From contig NZ_SNXZ01000003.1 in assembly GCF_004362825.1 (NCBI RefSeq), positions 1-64,000 on the forward strand: a DNA stretch of 64,000 nt, read 5' to 3'. The position numbers and the translations under genes were made by a program. This document shows positions 34,438-44,287 of the stretch, in pieces. Position 1 is the first letter of the stretch. Each line of letters opens with the position of its first letter. A model generated the notes under the pieces. It had not been told where the DNA came from, did no database searches, and worked only from the letters and a program-made list of their open reading frames with translations. Source of the DNA: Labedaea rhizosphaerae. GTDB taxonomy: Bacteria; Actinomycetota; Actinomycetes; Mycobacteriales; Pseudonocardiaceae.

Positions 34438-35642
34438 AGCGCCGCGCGCAGGAGGGCTTCGATGTCCGCCGCGCTCGCGTCTCGGGGATTCGTTTCCAGG
34501 CAGGCGTCGTGCAGGGTGGTGCGGGCCAGGTGCGCGATGTTCAGCTCGCTGACCCCGAGGTGGGCCAGGCCCTTCGGCACGCCGACCGCGTCGGCCAGCT
34601 CACGCACCCGCGTCGCCAGCCGTTCGGCCACCTCCTGCGCGGGCATCCGGTCGACCGCGATCCCCGCGGCGGCGGCGATCGGCACGTAGCGCTCGGGGTC
34701 CTCGGCGGCGTTGAACCGGATCACGTGCGGCAGCAGCACGCCGTTGATCACCCCGTGCGGCGCGTCGAGCAGGCCGCCGACCTGGTGGCTGATCGCGTGC
34801 GTGGCGCCGAGGATCGCGTTGGTGAACGCCATCCCGGCCTCGAGCGAACCCTGCGCCATCGCGATCCGCGGCTCGGTGGCCTCGGGCCGGCGCTGGGTGT
34901 CGAGCAGGTTGCCGGTGACGAGCCGGACCGCGTGCAACGCGTGCTGGTCGGTGAGGATGTTGTGCGCGCGGGAGACGAACGCCTCGATGGCGTGGGTGAG
35001 CGCGTCCAGGCCGGTCGCCGCGTTCAGCCAGTCCGGCATCGTGGTGAGCAGCCGCGGGTCGACCAGCGAGATGTCCGGGACCAGCGTGCGGCTGATGATG
35101 GTCACCTTGGTGGCGTTCGCGGTGTCGGTGACCACGCAGAACTGCGACACGTCGGCGCCGGTGCCGGACGTCGCGGGCACCATCACCAGTGGCGGGATCG
35201 GCCGCACCACCTTGTCGACGCCCTCGAAGCCGAGGATCCGCCCGCCGTTGCCCGACAGGATCGCCACGCCCTTGGCCGCGTCGATGCACGAGCCGCCGCC
35301 GACCGCGACGATCACGTCGGCTTCGCTGGCCCGGTAGTCGGCGAAGGCCTGCTCGATCTCGTGGTCCTTGGGGTTGGGCGTGAGGTCGTGCCAGAGCACC
35401 GGGTGCAGGCCGGCGTCGCGCAAGTGTTTGCGTGCCTGGTCGGCCCAGCCCGCCTCGATGATGCCGGGGTCGGTGACCAGGAATGGCTTGCGCGCACCGA
35501 CGCGCGCCGCCGCGTGCCCGAGTTCGGCCAGCGAATGCGGACCGAAGACGATCTCCGGGACGTGGAACTTGGCCAGCGTGGGTGGCGTCGCCCGCGACTG
35601 GCGCTCGGCCGGGCGTTCGCGAACGGGGAGCGGCTCGACCAT
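34434..35642 (-). CDS. iron-containing alcohol dehydrogenase
   Basis: A group III alcohol dehydrogenase of 402 residues that oxidises short-chain alcohols or diols with NAD(P). It shows the nucleotide-binding GGGSCIDAAKG, a PATSGTGAD stretch, and metal-ligand histidines in THAISHQVGGLLDAPHGVINGVLLPHV (read in parts). First gene of an operon iron-ADH, kinase, response regulator, joined by ATGA and GTGA overlaps. In M. smegmatis an iron-type 1,3-propanediol dehydrogenase occupies the same place. The ATG is at 35642, with GGAAGGG upstream; a GTG one codon earlier is possible. Confidence 0.88.
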   Translation of the reverse strand: MVEPLPVRERPAERQSRATPPTLAKFHVPEIVFGPHSLAELGHAAARVGARKPFLVTDPGIIEAGWADQARKHLRDAGLHPVLWHDLTPNPKDHEIEQAFADYRASEADVIVAVGGGSCIDAAKGVAILSGNGGRILGFEGVDKVVRPIPPLVMVPATSGTGADVSQFCVVTDTANATKVTIISRTLVPDISLVDPRLLTTMPDWLNAATGLDALTHAIEAFVSRAHNILTDQHALHAVRLVTGNLLDTQRRPEATEPRIAMAQGSLEAGMAFTNAILGATHAISHQVGGLLDAPHGVINGVLLPHVIRFNAAEDPERYVPIAAAAGIAVDRMPAQEVAERLATRVRELADAVGVPKGLAHLGVSELNIAHLARTTLHDACLETNPRDASAADIEALLRAAL

Positions 35643-35763
35643 CACAACCGCCCTTCCGGCAGGAACCGACACCGACCGGCACCGACTCGCGGGTCTTGCG
35701 GAGGCCAGTCCCAGGCTACCTCCCGTACGCGGCACGGTAACCCTGCGCGAATCCGCTGGAAAA

Positions 35764-35779
35764 CTGTCCATTTGGACAG
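35764..35779. promoter_or_regulatory. perfect 16-bp palindrome CTGTCCA-TT-TGGACAG
   Basis: Seven-base arms around TT lie in the 212-base divergent region between the iron alcohol dehydrogenase operon and the BTAD regulator gene. It is the obvious operator candidate, for the response regulator or the BTAD protein. Confidence 0.5.
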
Positions 35780-35854
35780 GGCATTGCAGGTGCATACTTG
35801 TCGCGGGCGCGGTTGCGACACCCGCCCGTCGGTGAACCCTGGGGGACAGTCGGT

Positions 35855-36475
35855 GTGCTGACGATGTTTCGGCTGCTTGGACCGGTGGAGTTCGACGCCG
35901 GCGGTCAGACGGTGGTGATCGGCTCGGTGAAGCAGCGCACGCTGCTCGCCGTCCTGCTGTTGCGCGCGGGCGAACCCGTGCGCCTGGAGGAGCTGATCGC
36001 CGAGTTGTGGGGCCCCGCGGCACCCCGCTCGGCCATCGCGAACCTGCGCACCTACGTCTCGGTGCTGCGCGCGTCGGCCGGTGAGCAACGGATCGTCACC
36101 ACCACGCACGGCTACCAGTTCGTGGTGCGGGCCGGCGAGCTGGACGCGATCGTGTTCGCCGACTCGGTGCGTGACGCGCGCGCCGCGGTCACGGCGGGCG
36201 ACTTCGAACAGGCCGACAGCCTGCTGACCACCGCCCTCGGGCTCTGGCGGGGCGCGGCCGCGCAGGACACCGAGCCGAGGTCGTGGCTGGCCGGCATGAT
36301 CGCCGAGCTGGAGGAACAGCGGCTCTCGGCGGTCAGCGACTACGTCGACGTCAAGCTCGCGCTGCGCCAGCACGTCGCCGTGGTGCCCTGGCTGCGCGAC
36401 CTGGTCAGCCAGCACCCCGAGCACGACCGGCTGTGCGAGCAGCTGCGCCTCGCGGTCAGCCGCTGCTGCGCCTAG
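35855..36475 (+). CDS. small BTAD-type (SARP-like) transcriptional regulator
   Basis: A 206-residue regulator with an OmpR-like winged helix (FRLLGPVEFDAGGQTVVIGSVKQRTLLAVLLL then LIAELWGPAAPRSAIANLRTYVSVLR, residues about 4-95, shown in parts) and a C-terminal bacterial transcriptional-activation (BTAD) helical domain. It is shorter than usual SARPs (about 250-270), lacking the last helices. The GTG at 35855 lies eight bases after GGGGGAC. It has no biosynthetic cluster around it; the divergent iron alcohol dehydrogenase operon is the nearest possible target. Confidence 0.8.
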   Translation: MLTMFRLLGPVEFDAGGQTVVIGSVKQRTLLAVLLLRAGEPVRLEELIAELWGPAAPRSAIANLRTYVSVLRASAGEQRIVTTTHGYQFVVRAGELDAIVFADSVRDARAAVTAGDFEQADSLLTTALGLWRGAAAQDTEPRSWLAGMIAELEEQRLSAVSDYVDVKLALRQHVAVVPWLRDLVSQHPEHDRLCEQLRLAVSRCCA

Positions 36476-36565
36476 CCACAGGCGCCTGGTGTCTGAATCC
36501 GTTTAGTTCGCCTGTGCTTCGGGTACGTGCACATCAGATGTCGGCCGAGGGCTCGGGGTGATGGG

Positions 36566-36943
36566 GTGCGTGAAGAGATCGAAATCAGGCTTCCGGCCGA
36601 ACCGGATCAGCTGTCGCTGTTGCGCACGGTGGCGGGAGCCATCGCTATGCGCGCGGACTTCGACCTCGACGCCATCGCCGACCTGAAGATCGCGGTCGAC
36701 GAGGCCTGCTCGATGCTGATCATGCAGGCGGCGAAGGGCGCGGTCCTGCGCTGCACGTTCGGCACCGACGAGGACGGCATCGTCGTCCAGTCCGAGGTGG
36801 CCACCGACGGCAACGAGCCCCTGGACGACACGGCGTTCGGCTGGCACGTGCTGAGCACCCTGACCGACGAGTCGTCGTGGACTCGTTCCGAAGCCGGGGT
36901 GTGCCTACGTCTGTCCTTGCAGCGGAAGGTCAACAACTCGTGA
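36566..36943 (+). CDS. RsbW-like anti-sigma factor (HATPase_c_2)
   Basis: A 125-residue GHKL ATPase-fold protein of the anti-sigma kinase type, which binds a SigB/SigF-class sigma factor and phosphorylates an antagonist. The N-box is visible (IADLKIAVDEACSMLIMQA). Its stop overlaps the sigma factor start as GTGA, the standard pairing of inhibitor and sigma. No anti-anti-sigma gene is adjacent; the STAS protein at 41.3 kb is a conceivable partner. GTG start chosen by family length. Confidence 0.82.
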   Translation: MREEIEIRLPAEPDQLSLLRTVAGAIAMRADFDLDAIADLKIAVDEACSMLIMQAAKGAVLRCTFGTDEDGIVVQSEVATDGNEPLDDTAFGWHVLSTLTDESSWTRSEAGVCLRLSLQRKVNNS

Positions 36944-37725
36944 CCCGGTCCTCGGCGATGGGGCAGACCGGACAGGGCGAGTACGACCACCTGGCCCCGC
37001 TCTTCGAGAAACTGGCGGCCTTGCCGGAAGGCAGCCGGGAGCACGCGCTGCTGCGCGAACGCCTGGTCACCGAACACCTGCCGGTGGCCGAGCACATCGC
37101 CCGGCGCTTCAGCAGGCACGGCGCGCCCGAGGACGACGTCGTCCAGGTGGCGAGGATCGGCCTGATCAAGGCCGTGGACCGCTTCGACCCGTCGCTGGGC
37201 CACGACTTCATGTCGTTCGCGGTGCCCACGGTGATGGGCGAGGTGCGCCGCCACTTCCGCGACACCGGCTGGTCCGTGCGCGTGCCGCGACGGCTGAAGG
37301 AACTCGCGCTGACGGTGAACGCGGCCTCGACCGAGCTGGCCCAGGTCCTCGGCCGCGCGCCGACGCCGAGCGAGCTGGCGAGCCACCTCGGCGTGCCGAA
37401 GGAAGAGGTCTTCGAGGCCCTGGAAGCGACCGGCGCGCACCACGCGTCCTCTTTGGACCGCGAGCTGACCGATCGCCCGGACGCGCCGTCGCTGGCCGAC
37501 ACCCTCGGCGAGGAGGACCCGGAGTTGGCCGACGCCGAGGCGCGGGAGACGGTGTACCCGCTGCTGCGCTCGTTGCCGGAGCGGGAACGGCGGATCGTGG
37601 TGTTGCGGTTCTTCGGCAACTTGACCCAAAGCCAGATCGCGCAACGGGTCGGGTTGTCGCAGATGCACGTGTCCCGGTTGCTGTCGCAGAGCTTGGACCG
37701 GTTGCGCAAGAAGGCCGATTCCTGA
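36940..37725 (+). CDS. sigF: SigF/SigB-type RNA polymerase sigma factor
   Basis: A 261-residue group 3 sigma factor with region 2 (LPVAEHIARRFSRHGAPEDDVVQVARIGLIKAVDRFDP, in parts, and SFAVPTVMGEVRRHFRD), region 3 (RLKELALTVNAASTELAQVLGRAPT) and region 4 (ERERRIVVLRFFGNLTQSQIAQRVGLSQMHVSRLLS). Such factors run stress or development programmes in actinobacteria. The GTG overlaps the anti-sigma stop, so the two are made together. Confidence 0.9.
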   Translation: MTRSSAMGQTGQGEYDHLAPLFEKLAALPEGSREHALLRERLVTEHLPVAEHIARRFSRHGAPEDDVVQVARIGLIKAVDRFDPSLGHDFMSFAVPTVMGEVRRHFRDTGWSVRVPRRLKELALTVNAASTELAQVLGRAPTPSELASHLGVPKEEVFEALEATGAHHASSLDRELTDRPDAPSLADTLGEEDPELADAEARETVYPLLRSLPERERRIVVLRFFGNLTQSQIAQRVGLSQMHVSRLLSQSLDRLRKKADS

Positions 37726-37728
37726 GGG

Positions 37729-37750
37729 CCACCCGCCACGGCGGTGGGTT
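37729..37750 (+). terminator. possible weak terminator after the sigma factor gene
   Basis: CCACC-C-GCC and GGCGGTGG form a short stem with one bulged base directly after the sigma stop, followed by GTTCGGTTT. Confidence 0.35.
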
Positions 37751-37870
37751 CGGTTTGACACGGAGCCCCACGGGTGGCCTCGGCGCACCGAACAATCGAG
37801 CCCGAGGTTGAGGGCCGCAATACCACCCAGGGCATACTTCCCCAGATCAATCCAGGGGAAGGACCCGCAG

Positions 37871-38242
37871 ATGCTCGCAGTGGCCCAGGTGTTCGCGGCG
37901 CTGGCCGCCGCCGTGCACGTGCTGATCTTCACCATGGAAAGCGTGTTGTTCACCCGCCCGCAGGTCTACCGCCGGTTCATGGTCAAGGACGCGCGGGAAG
38001 CGGAGATCCTCCGCCCGATGGCCTTGAACCAGGGCTTCTACAACCTGTTCCTGGCCATCGGCGCGGTCGTCGGCGTGGTCCTCGCCGGCACGCCGCAGGG
38101 CAAGGCGTTGATCTACCTGGCCTGCGGCTCCATGCTCGCCGCCGCCCTGGTCCTGCTGGCCACCGACCGCCGGATGGCCCGCGCGGCCGCCATCCAGGGC
38201 GTGCTGCCGCTCGTCGCCCTCGTCTTCCTGCTGCTCAGCTAA
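37871..38242 (+). CDS. DUF1304 family membrane protein
   Basis: A 123-residue protein with four hydrophobic helices. The family pattern is clear (HVLIFTMESVLFTRPQVYRRF and RPMALNQGFYNLFLAIG). DUF1304 proteins have no established function. The ATG is preceded by AGGGGAAGGA. It overlaps the convergent next gene by four bases. Confidence 0.85.
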   Translation: MLAVAQVFAALAAAVHVLIFTMESVLFTRPQVYRRFMVKDAREAEILRPMALNQGFYNLFLAIGAVVGVVLAGTPQGKALIYLACGSMLAAALVLLATDRRMARAAAIQGVLPLVALVFLLLS

Positions 38243-38631
38243 CCGAAGGTGCGGGCCGCGAGCAGGTGGGCGGTCAAGTAGGCCTCGGTGACCGGCGTCG
38301 CCCGGCTCACCGTGTACGGGACCTGGCGGAACAACGACCGCGGCAGCGGCGTCTCGGCCAGGTAGTCGGTCACCGCCCAGTCCGGCTCCAGGCGCACGAA
38401 CCACGTGCCGGAACCATCTTGGTGCGGATCGTCGACCGCCTTGGCCAGGGCCGTGACGATCTGCTCGGCCCCGCCGCTGTAGATCCACACCAGGTCGCCG
38501 CGGCCGACCTGGTGGAAGTTCGACGCGAGCGCCCAGTCCGCGGTGCCCGTGCGGCGGAACGTCTCCCGAACCCCCGCCGCGTCGCGGCAACCACCGCCGG
38601 CGGCGACCGGGTAGAGCCAGTGCGTGGTCAT
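38239..38631 (-). CDS. small EVE/PUA-like domain protein
   Basis: A 130-residue protein resembling the EVE/YTH-related PUA-like fold: an opening HWLYPVAAGG, then ADWALASNFHQVGRGDLVWIYSG and a following AKAVDDPH beta region typical of the modified-base-binding pocket. EVE proteins bind modified bases in DNA or RNA, but this assignment is by pattern only. It follows fbiC by one base, which suggests co-transcription. Confidence 0.5.
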   Translation of the reverse strand: MTTHWLYPVAAGGGCRDAAGVRETFRRTGTADWALASNFHQVGRGDLVWIYSGGAEQIVTALAKAVDDPHQDGSGTWFVRLEPDWAVTDYLAETPLPRSLFRQVPYTVSRATPVTEAYLTAHLLAARTFG

Positions 38632-38632
38632 C

Positions 38633-41200
38633 TCAGGCCAGCGGCAGCAGGCGCTTCTGCCACACGCCGTCGTTGGCCAGCGCGGTCTGCCGCCGCTCCG
38701 GCGACACCACGCCGTAGGTCGTCGTGCGCTGGCGGGACGGACGACCGGCGGCGGACGCCAGCCCCTCCAGGTCGGCGATGGTCTTGTAGGAACCGTTGGA
38801 CGAGCCGGCCATCCGGCTGATGGTCTCCTCCATCAGCGTCCCGCCGAGGTCGTTCACCCCGCCACGCAACACATCCACGACGCCGGGATCCCCCAGCTTC
38901 ACCCAGCTGGTCTGGATGTTGTCGATCGCGCCGTGCAACAGCAGCCGTGCCAGCGCGTGCACGGCCCGGTTCTCCCGCGCGGTCGGGCCCGGGCGGGCCA
39001 GCCCGGCCAGGTAGATCGGCGAGTTGGTGTGCACGAACGGCAGCAGCACGAACTCGGTGAACCCGCCGGTCCGGGATTGCAGGTCCCGCAACAACTTCAG
39101 ATGTGCGACCCAGTGCGCGGGCGTGTCGACGTGGCCGTACATCATCGTGGACGTTGACGGGATACCCAGCTCGTGCGCCGTGGTCACGACCTCGATCCAC
39201 GCGGCCGTCGGCAGCTTGCCCTTGGTGAGCACCCAGCGCACGTCGTCGTCGAGGATTTCCGCCGCGGTACCGGGGATCGAGTCGAGCCCGGCCTCGCGGG
39301 CGGCGATCAGCCACTCCCGGATGGACAGGTTCGCCCGCGACGCGCCGTTCACTACCTCCATCGGCGAGAACGCGTGCACGTGCATGTCCGGCGCGGCCTT
39401 CTTGACCGCCGCGGCGATGTCGAAGTACGCGCTGCCCGGCAGATCGGGGTGGATCCCGCCCTGCATGCAGACCTCGGTCGCGCCGGCCTGCCACGCCTGC
39501 TCGGCGCGCTGCGCGACCTGCTCCAGCGACAACGTGTACGCGTCGGCGTCCGTGCGCCGCTGGGCGAACGCGCAGAACCGGCAGCCGGTGTAGCAGACGT
39601 TGGTGAAGTTGATGTTGCGTGTGACCACGTAGGTCACCTCGTCGCCCACGGTGTCGCGGCGCACGGAGTCGGCGAGGGCGGCCAGGGCGGTCAGCTCCGC
39701 GCCCTCCTCGGCGTCGAGCAACGTCAACGCGTCCACATCGGACAGTCCACCCGGGTCGGCTTCGGCGTGGCGCAACGCCGTGGTGAACTCCGGGCGCAGC
39801 TTGTCGATCACCCCGGCGTTGCGGGTCGGCTGGTGGATCTGCGCGCGCAGCTCCGACCAGTCGCCGTAGACGGAGTCGAAGTCCGCGCGGCGATCGCTGG
39901 TGCGCCCGGCGGTGTCGATGCTCGTGTGCAGGTCGGTGCGCCCGGTCGCGGTGAGCGGGACCTCCGGCTCCTGCCAGGGCAGGCCCTTCGGGAGCACGTC
40001 ACGGGCCAGCCCGCTCTCGTCGGCCAGCGCGGCGACGTGACCGGCCACGCGCGGGTCGAGCCACGGCTCACCGCGGCGCACGTACTCGGGGTAGATGGTG
40101 AGCCGCTCGGCCAGCCGGAACCCGGCGTCGGCCGTGCGCTGGGCCAGCTCGTCGATCACCGGCCACGGCCGCTCGGGGTTCACGTGGTCGGGCGTGAGCG
40201 GGGAGACGCCACCCCAGTCGTCGATGCCGGCGTCGATCATCATCCGGAACTCGCCGTCGACGAGGTTCGGTGGTGCCTGCACGCGCATCTTCGGGCCGAG
40301 CAGCAGCCGCGCGACGGCGATGGTGGCGGCCAGCTCCTCGGCCTCGGCGTCGGGCATGGCGCGCATGGCCGTGTCCGGCTTGGCCCGGAAGTTCTGGACG
40401 ATGACCTCCTGGACGCCGCCGTACTGGCGGGCCACCTTGCGGATGGCGAGCAGCGAGTCGGCACGCTCGGCCAGGTTCTCCCCGATGCCGATCAGGATGC
40501 CGGTGGTGAACGGCACCGAGCTGCGCCCGGCGTCCTCGAGCACCCGCAGCCGGACCGCCGGTTCCTTGTCCGGTGACGCGTAGTGGGGCTGGCCGGGCTC
40601 GGACCACAGGCGCTCGGCGGTGGTCTCCAGCATCATGCCCATGGACGGGGCGACCGGCTTGAGCCGCTGGAAGTCCTGCCAGGTGAGCACGCCCGGGTTG
40701 AGGTGCGGGAGCAGGCCGGTCTCCTCGAGCACGCGGATGGCCATCGCGCGCACGTAGGACAGCGTGTCCGGGTAGCCGTGCGCCTCCAGCCACTCGCGCG
40801 CGGCCGGCCAGCGGTCCTCCGGGCGGTCGCCGAGGGTGAACAGCGCTTCCTTGCAGCCCAGCGCGGCACCCTGGCGGGCGATCTCGAGCACCTCGTCGGG
40901 GCTCAGGAACGCCGAGGGCACGCGGTGCGGCACGGTCGCGAACGTGCAGTAGTGGCAGCGGTCGCGGCACAGGCGGGTCAGCGGGATGAAGACCTTGCGC
41001 GAGTACGTGATCACCCCGGGCCGGCCGGCCTCGACCAGCCCGGCGTCGCGCACCCGCGCCGCGGCGGCGCTGAGCCGACCCAACTGGTCGCCGCGGGCGT
41101 GCAACAGGACCTCGGCCTCGACGGCGTCGAGGGTGACCCCGTCCTCGGCCCTGCGCAACGCGCGCCGAAGCGCGGACTCCGACGGACGCTCGATCGGCAC
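38633..41200 (-). CDS. fbiC: 7,8-didemethyl-8-hydroxy-5-deazariboflavin synthase FbiC
   Basis: FbiC builds the deazaflavin core of coenzyme F420 from tyrosine and a flavin precursor. The 855-residue protein is the actinobacterial fusion of CofG (N-terminal radical-SAM cluster CRDRCHYC near 76-83) and CofH (second cluster CYTGCRFC near 550). GTG start with a strong AGGAGG site. F420 implies deazaflavin-dependent oxidoreductases elsewhere; no other F420 gene is nearby. Confidence 0.95.
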   Translation of the reverse strand: MPIERPSESALRRALRRAEDGVTLDAVEAEVLLHARGDQLGRLSAAAARVRDAGLVEAGRPGVITYSRKVFIPLTRLCRDRCHYCTFATVPHRVPSAFLSPDEVLEIARQGAALGCKEALFTLGDRPEDRWPAAREWLEAHGYPDTLSYVRAMAIRVLEETGLLPHLNPGVLTWQDFQRLKPVAPSMGMMLETTAERLWSEPGQPHYASPDKEPAVRLRVLEDAGRSSVPFTTGILIGIGENLAERADSLLAIRKVARQYGGVQEVIVQNFRAKPDTAMRAMPDAEAEELAATIAVARLLLGPKMRVQAPPNLVDGEFRMMIDAGIDDWGGVSPLTPDHVNPERPWPVIDELAQRTADAGFRLAERLTIYPEYVRRGEPWLDPRVAGHVAALADESGLARDVLPKGLPWQEPEVPLTATGRTDLHTSIDTAGRTSDRRADFDSVYGDWSELRAQIHQPTRNAGVIDKLRPEFTTALRHAEADPGGLSDVDALTLLDAEEGAELTALAALADSVRRDTVGDEVTYVVTRNINFTNVCYTGCRFCAFAQRRTDADAYTLSLEQVAQRAEQAWQAGATEVCMQGGIHPDLPGSAYFDIAAAVKKAAPDMHVHAFSPMEVVNGASRANLSIREWLIAAREAGLDSIPGTAAEILDDDVRWVLTKGKLPTAAWIEVVTTAHELGIPSTSTMMYGHVDTPAHWVAHLKLLRDLQSRTGGFTEFVLLPFVHTNSPIYLAGLARPGPTARENRAVHALARLLLHGAIDNIQTSWVKLGDPGVVDVLRGGVNDLGGTLMEETISRMAGSSNGSYKTIADLEGLASAAGRPSRQRTTTYGVVSPERRQTALANDGVWQKRLLPLA

Positions 41201-41275
41201 TGCCTACCTCCTGATGTCGACCACCCCGACGCTACCCAAGGGTGCCGACACCAGAGCGGGCCGGAGATATTCCCC

Positions 41276-41599
41276 TCAGCCCACCCCGACGGGGCGTTCC
41301 CGCGAAACGGGCACCCGCGGCGCAGGCAGCGGCCGCAGCGAGTCCACCGCGGTCAGCCGCGGGAGCACCTCGGGGTGCTCGACGACGCCGACGGACGGCA
41401 GGAGCACCCGCAACCGGCCGCCGCCGGTCTGGTGGGCCCAGATCAGCTCGGCGCAGGCCGCGCCGCCGAGCCACGTCACGTCGGTGAGGTCGACGACCGC
41501 CGCTCCGGCGATGGCGGCGGCGAACTCGTCGGTTGCTTCGAAGTCGACCGCGCCCGAGACCCGAACGACGACCGGCTCGGCGCTGCGAGTGATGTCCAC
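41276..41599 (-). CDS. STAS-domain protein
   Basis: A 107-residue STAS (SpoIIAA-like) domain protein with the usual strand-helix order (VVVRVSGAVDFEATDEFAAAIAG and VVDLTDVTWLGGAACAELIWAH). The usual phosphoacceptor serine in DLTGVxxIDSxG is replaced by Gly/Ala here, so it may not act as a classical anti-anti-sigma switch. Start GTG assigned by domain boundary. A tail of about 25 residues follows the domain. Confidence 0.6.
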   Translation of the reverse strand: MDITRSAEPVVVRVSGAVDFEATDEFAAAIAGAAVVDLTDVTWLGGAACAELIWAHQTGGGRLRVLLPSVGVVEHPEVLPRLTAVDSLRPLPAPRVPVSRERPVGVG

Positions 41600-41636
41600 G
41601 GTGTCCGTCTTACCCGGACGGTCACCAGGGCAAACG

Positions 41637-43010
41637 TCAACATTCGATAACGTTGAGGGCGAGCCCGCCGCGCGCGGTCTCCTTGTACTTGGTGTGCATG
41701 TCGGCCCCGGTCTCCCGCATGGTCTTGATCGCCTTGTCCAGGCTGACCACGTGGGTTCCGTCGCCCCGCAAGGCCATCCGCGACGCGGTGAGGGCCTTTG
41801 TGGACCCGACCGCGTTGCGTTCGATGCACGGGATCTGCACCAGGCCACCGACCGGGTCGCACGTCAGGCCGAGGTGGTGTTCGAGGCCGATCTCGGCCGC
41901 GTTCTCCACCTGATCGGGTGACCCGCCACGCACCGCCGTCAACGCCGCCGCGGCCATCGCGCACGCCGAGCCCACCTCGCCCTGGCAGCCGACCTCGGCC
42001 CCGGAGATCGAGCCGGTCTCCTTGAGCACGACGCCGATGGCCGCCGCGGTGAGCAGGAAATGCACCACCCCGTCGTCGTCGGCACCCGGCACGAACCGCA
42101 CGTAGTAGTGCAGGACGGCCGGGATGATCCCGGCGGCACCGTTGGTCGGCGCGGTGACCACGCGCCCGCCCGACGCGTTCTCCTCGTTCACGGCCAGCGC
42201 GAACACGTGCACCCAGTCCATGATCGACAGCGGGTCGGTCGCGTCCTCTCCGGCCATCAGCTTGTCGTAGAGCGCGCTGGCCCGGCGGGGCACCTTCAAC
42301 CCGCCGGGCAGCACACCGGGGGTGTGGCAGCCGCGGGTCACGCAGTCCTGCATGACCTGCCAGATCTCCAGCAGCCCGGCCCGGATCTCGGCCTCGGTGC
42401 GCCACGACAGCTCGTTGGCGAGCATGACGCCCGCGATGTCCAGCCCGGTCTCCGCACAGTGGCCGAGCAGTTCGGCGCCGGTGCGGAACGGGTAGCGCAC
42501 CGGCGTCGTGTCGGCCACGATCGCCGGACCCTCGGCGGCGGTCTGGTCGAGCACGAACCCGCCGCCGATCGAGTAGTACGTGCGCTCGGCCAGCACCGAA
42601 CCGTCACCGGCATAGGCGACGAACGTCATCCCGTTGGGGTGCAACGGAAGCGCCTTGCGCCGGTGCATGACGAGATCGGTGTCCTCGATGAACTCGATCT
42701 CGTGCTCGCCGAGCAACCGCAACCGTTTGGCATCCCGGATCGCGGCCACCCGCTCGGGCACCGACGCGGTGTCCACCGATTCCGGCCGCTCCCCCTCCAG
42801 GCCGAGCAGCACGGCCTTGTCGCTGCCGTGCCCGTGCCCGGTGGCGCCGAGCGAGCCGAAGAGCTGGGCGTGCAGCCGGGTCACGTCCTCGAGCCGGCCC
42901 CGTTCGCGCAGCCCTTCGGTGAACATCCGGGCCGCACGCATCGGGCCGACGGTGTGGGAGCTCGAGGGCCCGATGCCGATGCTGAACAGATCGAAGACGC
43001 TGATGGCCAT
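41637..43010 (-). CDS. sdaA: L-serine ammonia-lyase, iron-sulfur type
   Basis: Converts L-serine to pyruvate and ammonia. The 457-residue single-chain form joins the beta domain ([24 protein letters not shown]) and alpha domain ([26 protein letters not shown]). Cysteines likely to bind the 4Fe-4S cluster occur in [18 protein letters not shown] and LTCDPVGG. As the last gene of the gcvT-gcvH-glyA-sdaA operon it would drain serine made from glycine. Confidence 0.93.
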   Translation of the reverse strand: MAISVFDLFSIGIGPSSSHTVGPMRAARMFTEGLRERGRLEDVTRLHAQLFGSLGATGHGHGSDKAVLLGLEGERPESVDTASVPERVAAIRDAKRLRLLGEHEIEFIEDTDLVMHRRKALPLHPNGMTFVAYAGDGSVLAERTYYSIGGGFVLDQTAAEGPAIVADTTPVRYPFRTGAELLGHCAETGLDIAGVMLANELSWRTEAEIRAGLLEIWQVMQDCVTRGCHTPGVLPGGLKVPRRASALYDKLMAGEDATDPLSIMDWVHVFALAVNEENASGGRVVTAPTNGAAGIIPAVLHYYVRFVPGADDDGVVHFLLTAAAIGVVLKETGSISGAEVGCQGEVGSACAMAAAALTAVRGGSPDQVENAAEIGLEHHLGLTCDPVGGLVQIPCIERNAVGSTKALTASRMALRGDGTHVVSLDKAIKTMRETGADMHTKYKETARGGLALNVIEC

Positions 43011-43021
43011 TGGTGGTGCCC

Positions 43022-44287
43022 CTATCCCAGGTCCGGATAGAGCGGGTGCTTCTTGGCCAGCAGGCCGGCCCGCTCGCGAAGGGTTGCCGCGACGGCTTGG
43101 TCGAAGCCGGGCAGCAGCGCGGTGGCGATGATGTCGGCCACCTCGGTGAAATCGGCCGCGGTGAACCCGCGGGTGGCCAGCGCGGGCGTGCCGATGCGCA
43201 ACCCGGAGGTCACCATCGGCGGGCGCGGGTCGTTGGGCACGGCGTTGCGGTTGACCGTGATCCCGATGTCGTGCAGGCGGTCCTCGGCCTGCTTGCCGTC
43301 CAGTTCGGACCCGACGAGGTCGACGAGCACCAGGTGCACGTCGGTGCCACCGGTGAGCACCTTGACCCCGGCGTCCGCGCAGTCCGGTTCGGACAGCCGG
43401 GCGGCCAGGATCCGGGCGCCGTCGAGGGTTCGCTGCTGGCGTTCCTTGAACTCCTCGCCCGCAGCGATGCCGAACGCGACGGCCTTGGCCGCGATCACGT
43501 GCTCGAGCGGCCCGCCCTGCTGGCCGGGGAACACCGCCGAGTTGATCTTCTTGGCCAGGTCCTGGGTACACAGGATGACTCCGCCGCGCGGGCCGCCGAG
43601 CGTCTTGTGCGTCGTCGTGGTGACGATCTGCGCGTGCGGCACCGGGTTGGGGTGCAGGCCGGCCGCGACCAGGCCCGCGAAGTGCGCCATGTCCACCATG
43701 AGCAGCGCGCCGACCTCGTCGGCGATCGCGCGGAACTCGGCGAAGTCCAGCTGCCGCGGGTACGCCGACCAGCCGGCCACGATCAGCTTCGGCTGGTGCT
43801 CGTGCGCGAGCCGGCGCACCTCGGCCATGTCGACCAGACCGGTGTCGTCGGCGACGTGGTAGGGCACGACGTTGTAGAGCTTGCCGGAGAAGTTGATCCG
43901 CATGCCGTGCGTGAGGTGGCCGCCGTGCGCGAGGTCCAGGCCCAGGATCGTGTCGCCGGGCTGGAGCACCGCGACCATGGCGGCGGCGTTGGCCTGTGCG
44001 CCCGAGTGCGGCTGCACGTTGGCGTGCTCGGCGCCGAAGAGCGCCTTGACCCGGTCGATCGCGAGCTGCTCGATCACGTCGACGTGCTCGCACCCGCCGT
44101 AGTAGCGCCGGCCCGGGTAACCCTCGGCGTACTTGTTGGTCAGCACCGAGCCCTGCGCCTGCAGCACGGCGGTCGGCACGAAGTTCTCCGACGCGATCAT
44201 CTCCAGCGTGCTCTGCTGGCGGCGCAGCTCCGCGTCGACCGCGGCGGCGACCTCGGGGTCCACAGTGGACAGGGAGTCGTCGAACAT
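43022..44287 (-). CDS. glyA: serine hydroxymethyltransferase
   Basis: Interconverts glycine plus methylene-tetrahydrofolate with serine. 421 residues; PLP lysine region [30 protein letters not shown] near the N-terminus and [14 protein letters not shown] are all present. Its ATG overlaps the gcvH stop by one base. Being under the glycine riboswitch, it probably serves glycine disposal, with another copy for biosynthesis possible elsewhere. Confidence 0.95.
   Translation of the reverse strand: MFDDSLSTVDPEVAAAVDAELRRQQSTLEMIASENFVPTAVLQAQGSVLTNKYAEGYPGRRYYGGCEHVDVIEQLAIDRVKALFGAEHANVQPHSGAQANAAAMVAVLQPGDTILGLDLAHGGHLTHGMRINFSGKLYNVVPYHVADDTGLVDMAEVRRLAHEHQPKLIVAGWSAYPRQLDFAEFRAIADEVGALLMVDMAHFAGLVAAGLHPNPVPHAQIVTTTTHKTLGGPRGGVILCTQDLAKKINSAVFPGQQGGPLEHVIAAKAVAFGIAAGEEFKERQQRTLDGARILAARLSEPDCADAGVKVLTGGTDVHLVLVDLVGSELDGKQAEDRLHDIGITVNRNAVPNDPRPPMVTSGLRIGTPALATRGFTAADFTEVADIIATALLPGFDQAVAATLRERAGLLAKKHPLYPDLG

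Noticed and set aside
35855-36475. SARP activator of an antibiotic cluster
   Set aside because: The protein is short and no biosynthetic genes adjoin it, so a pathway-specific antibiotic role is unsupported.
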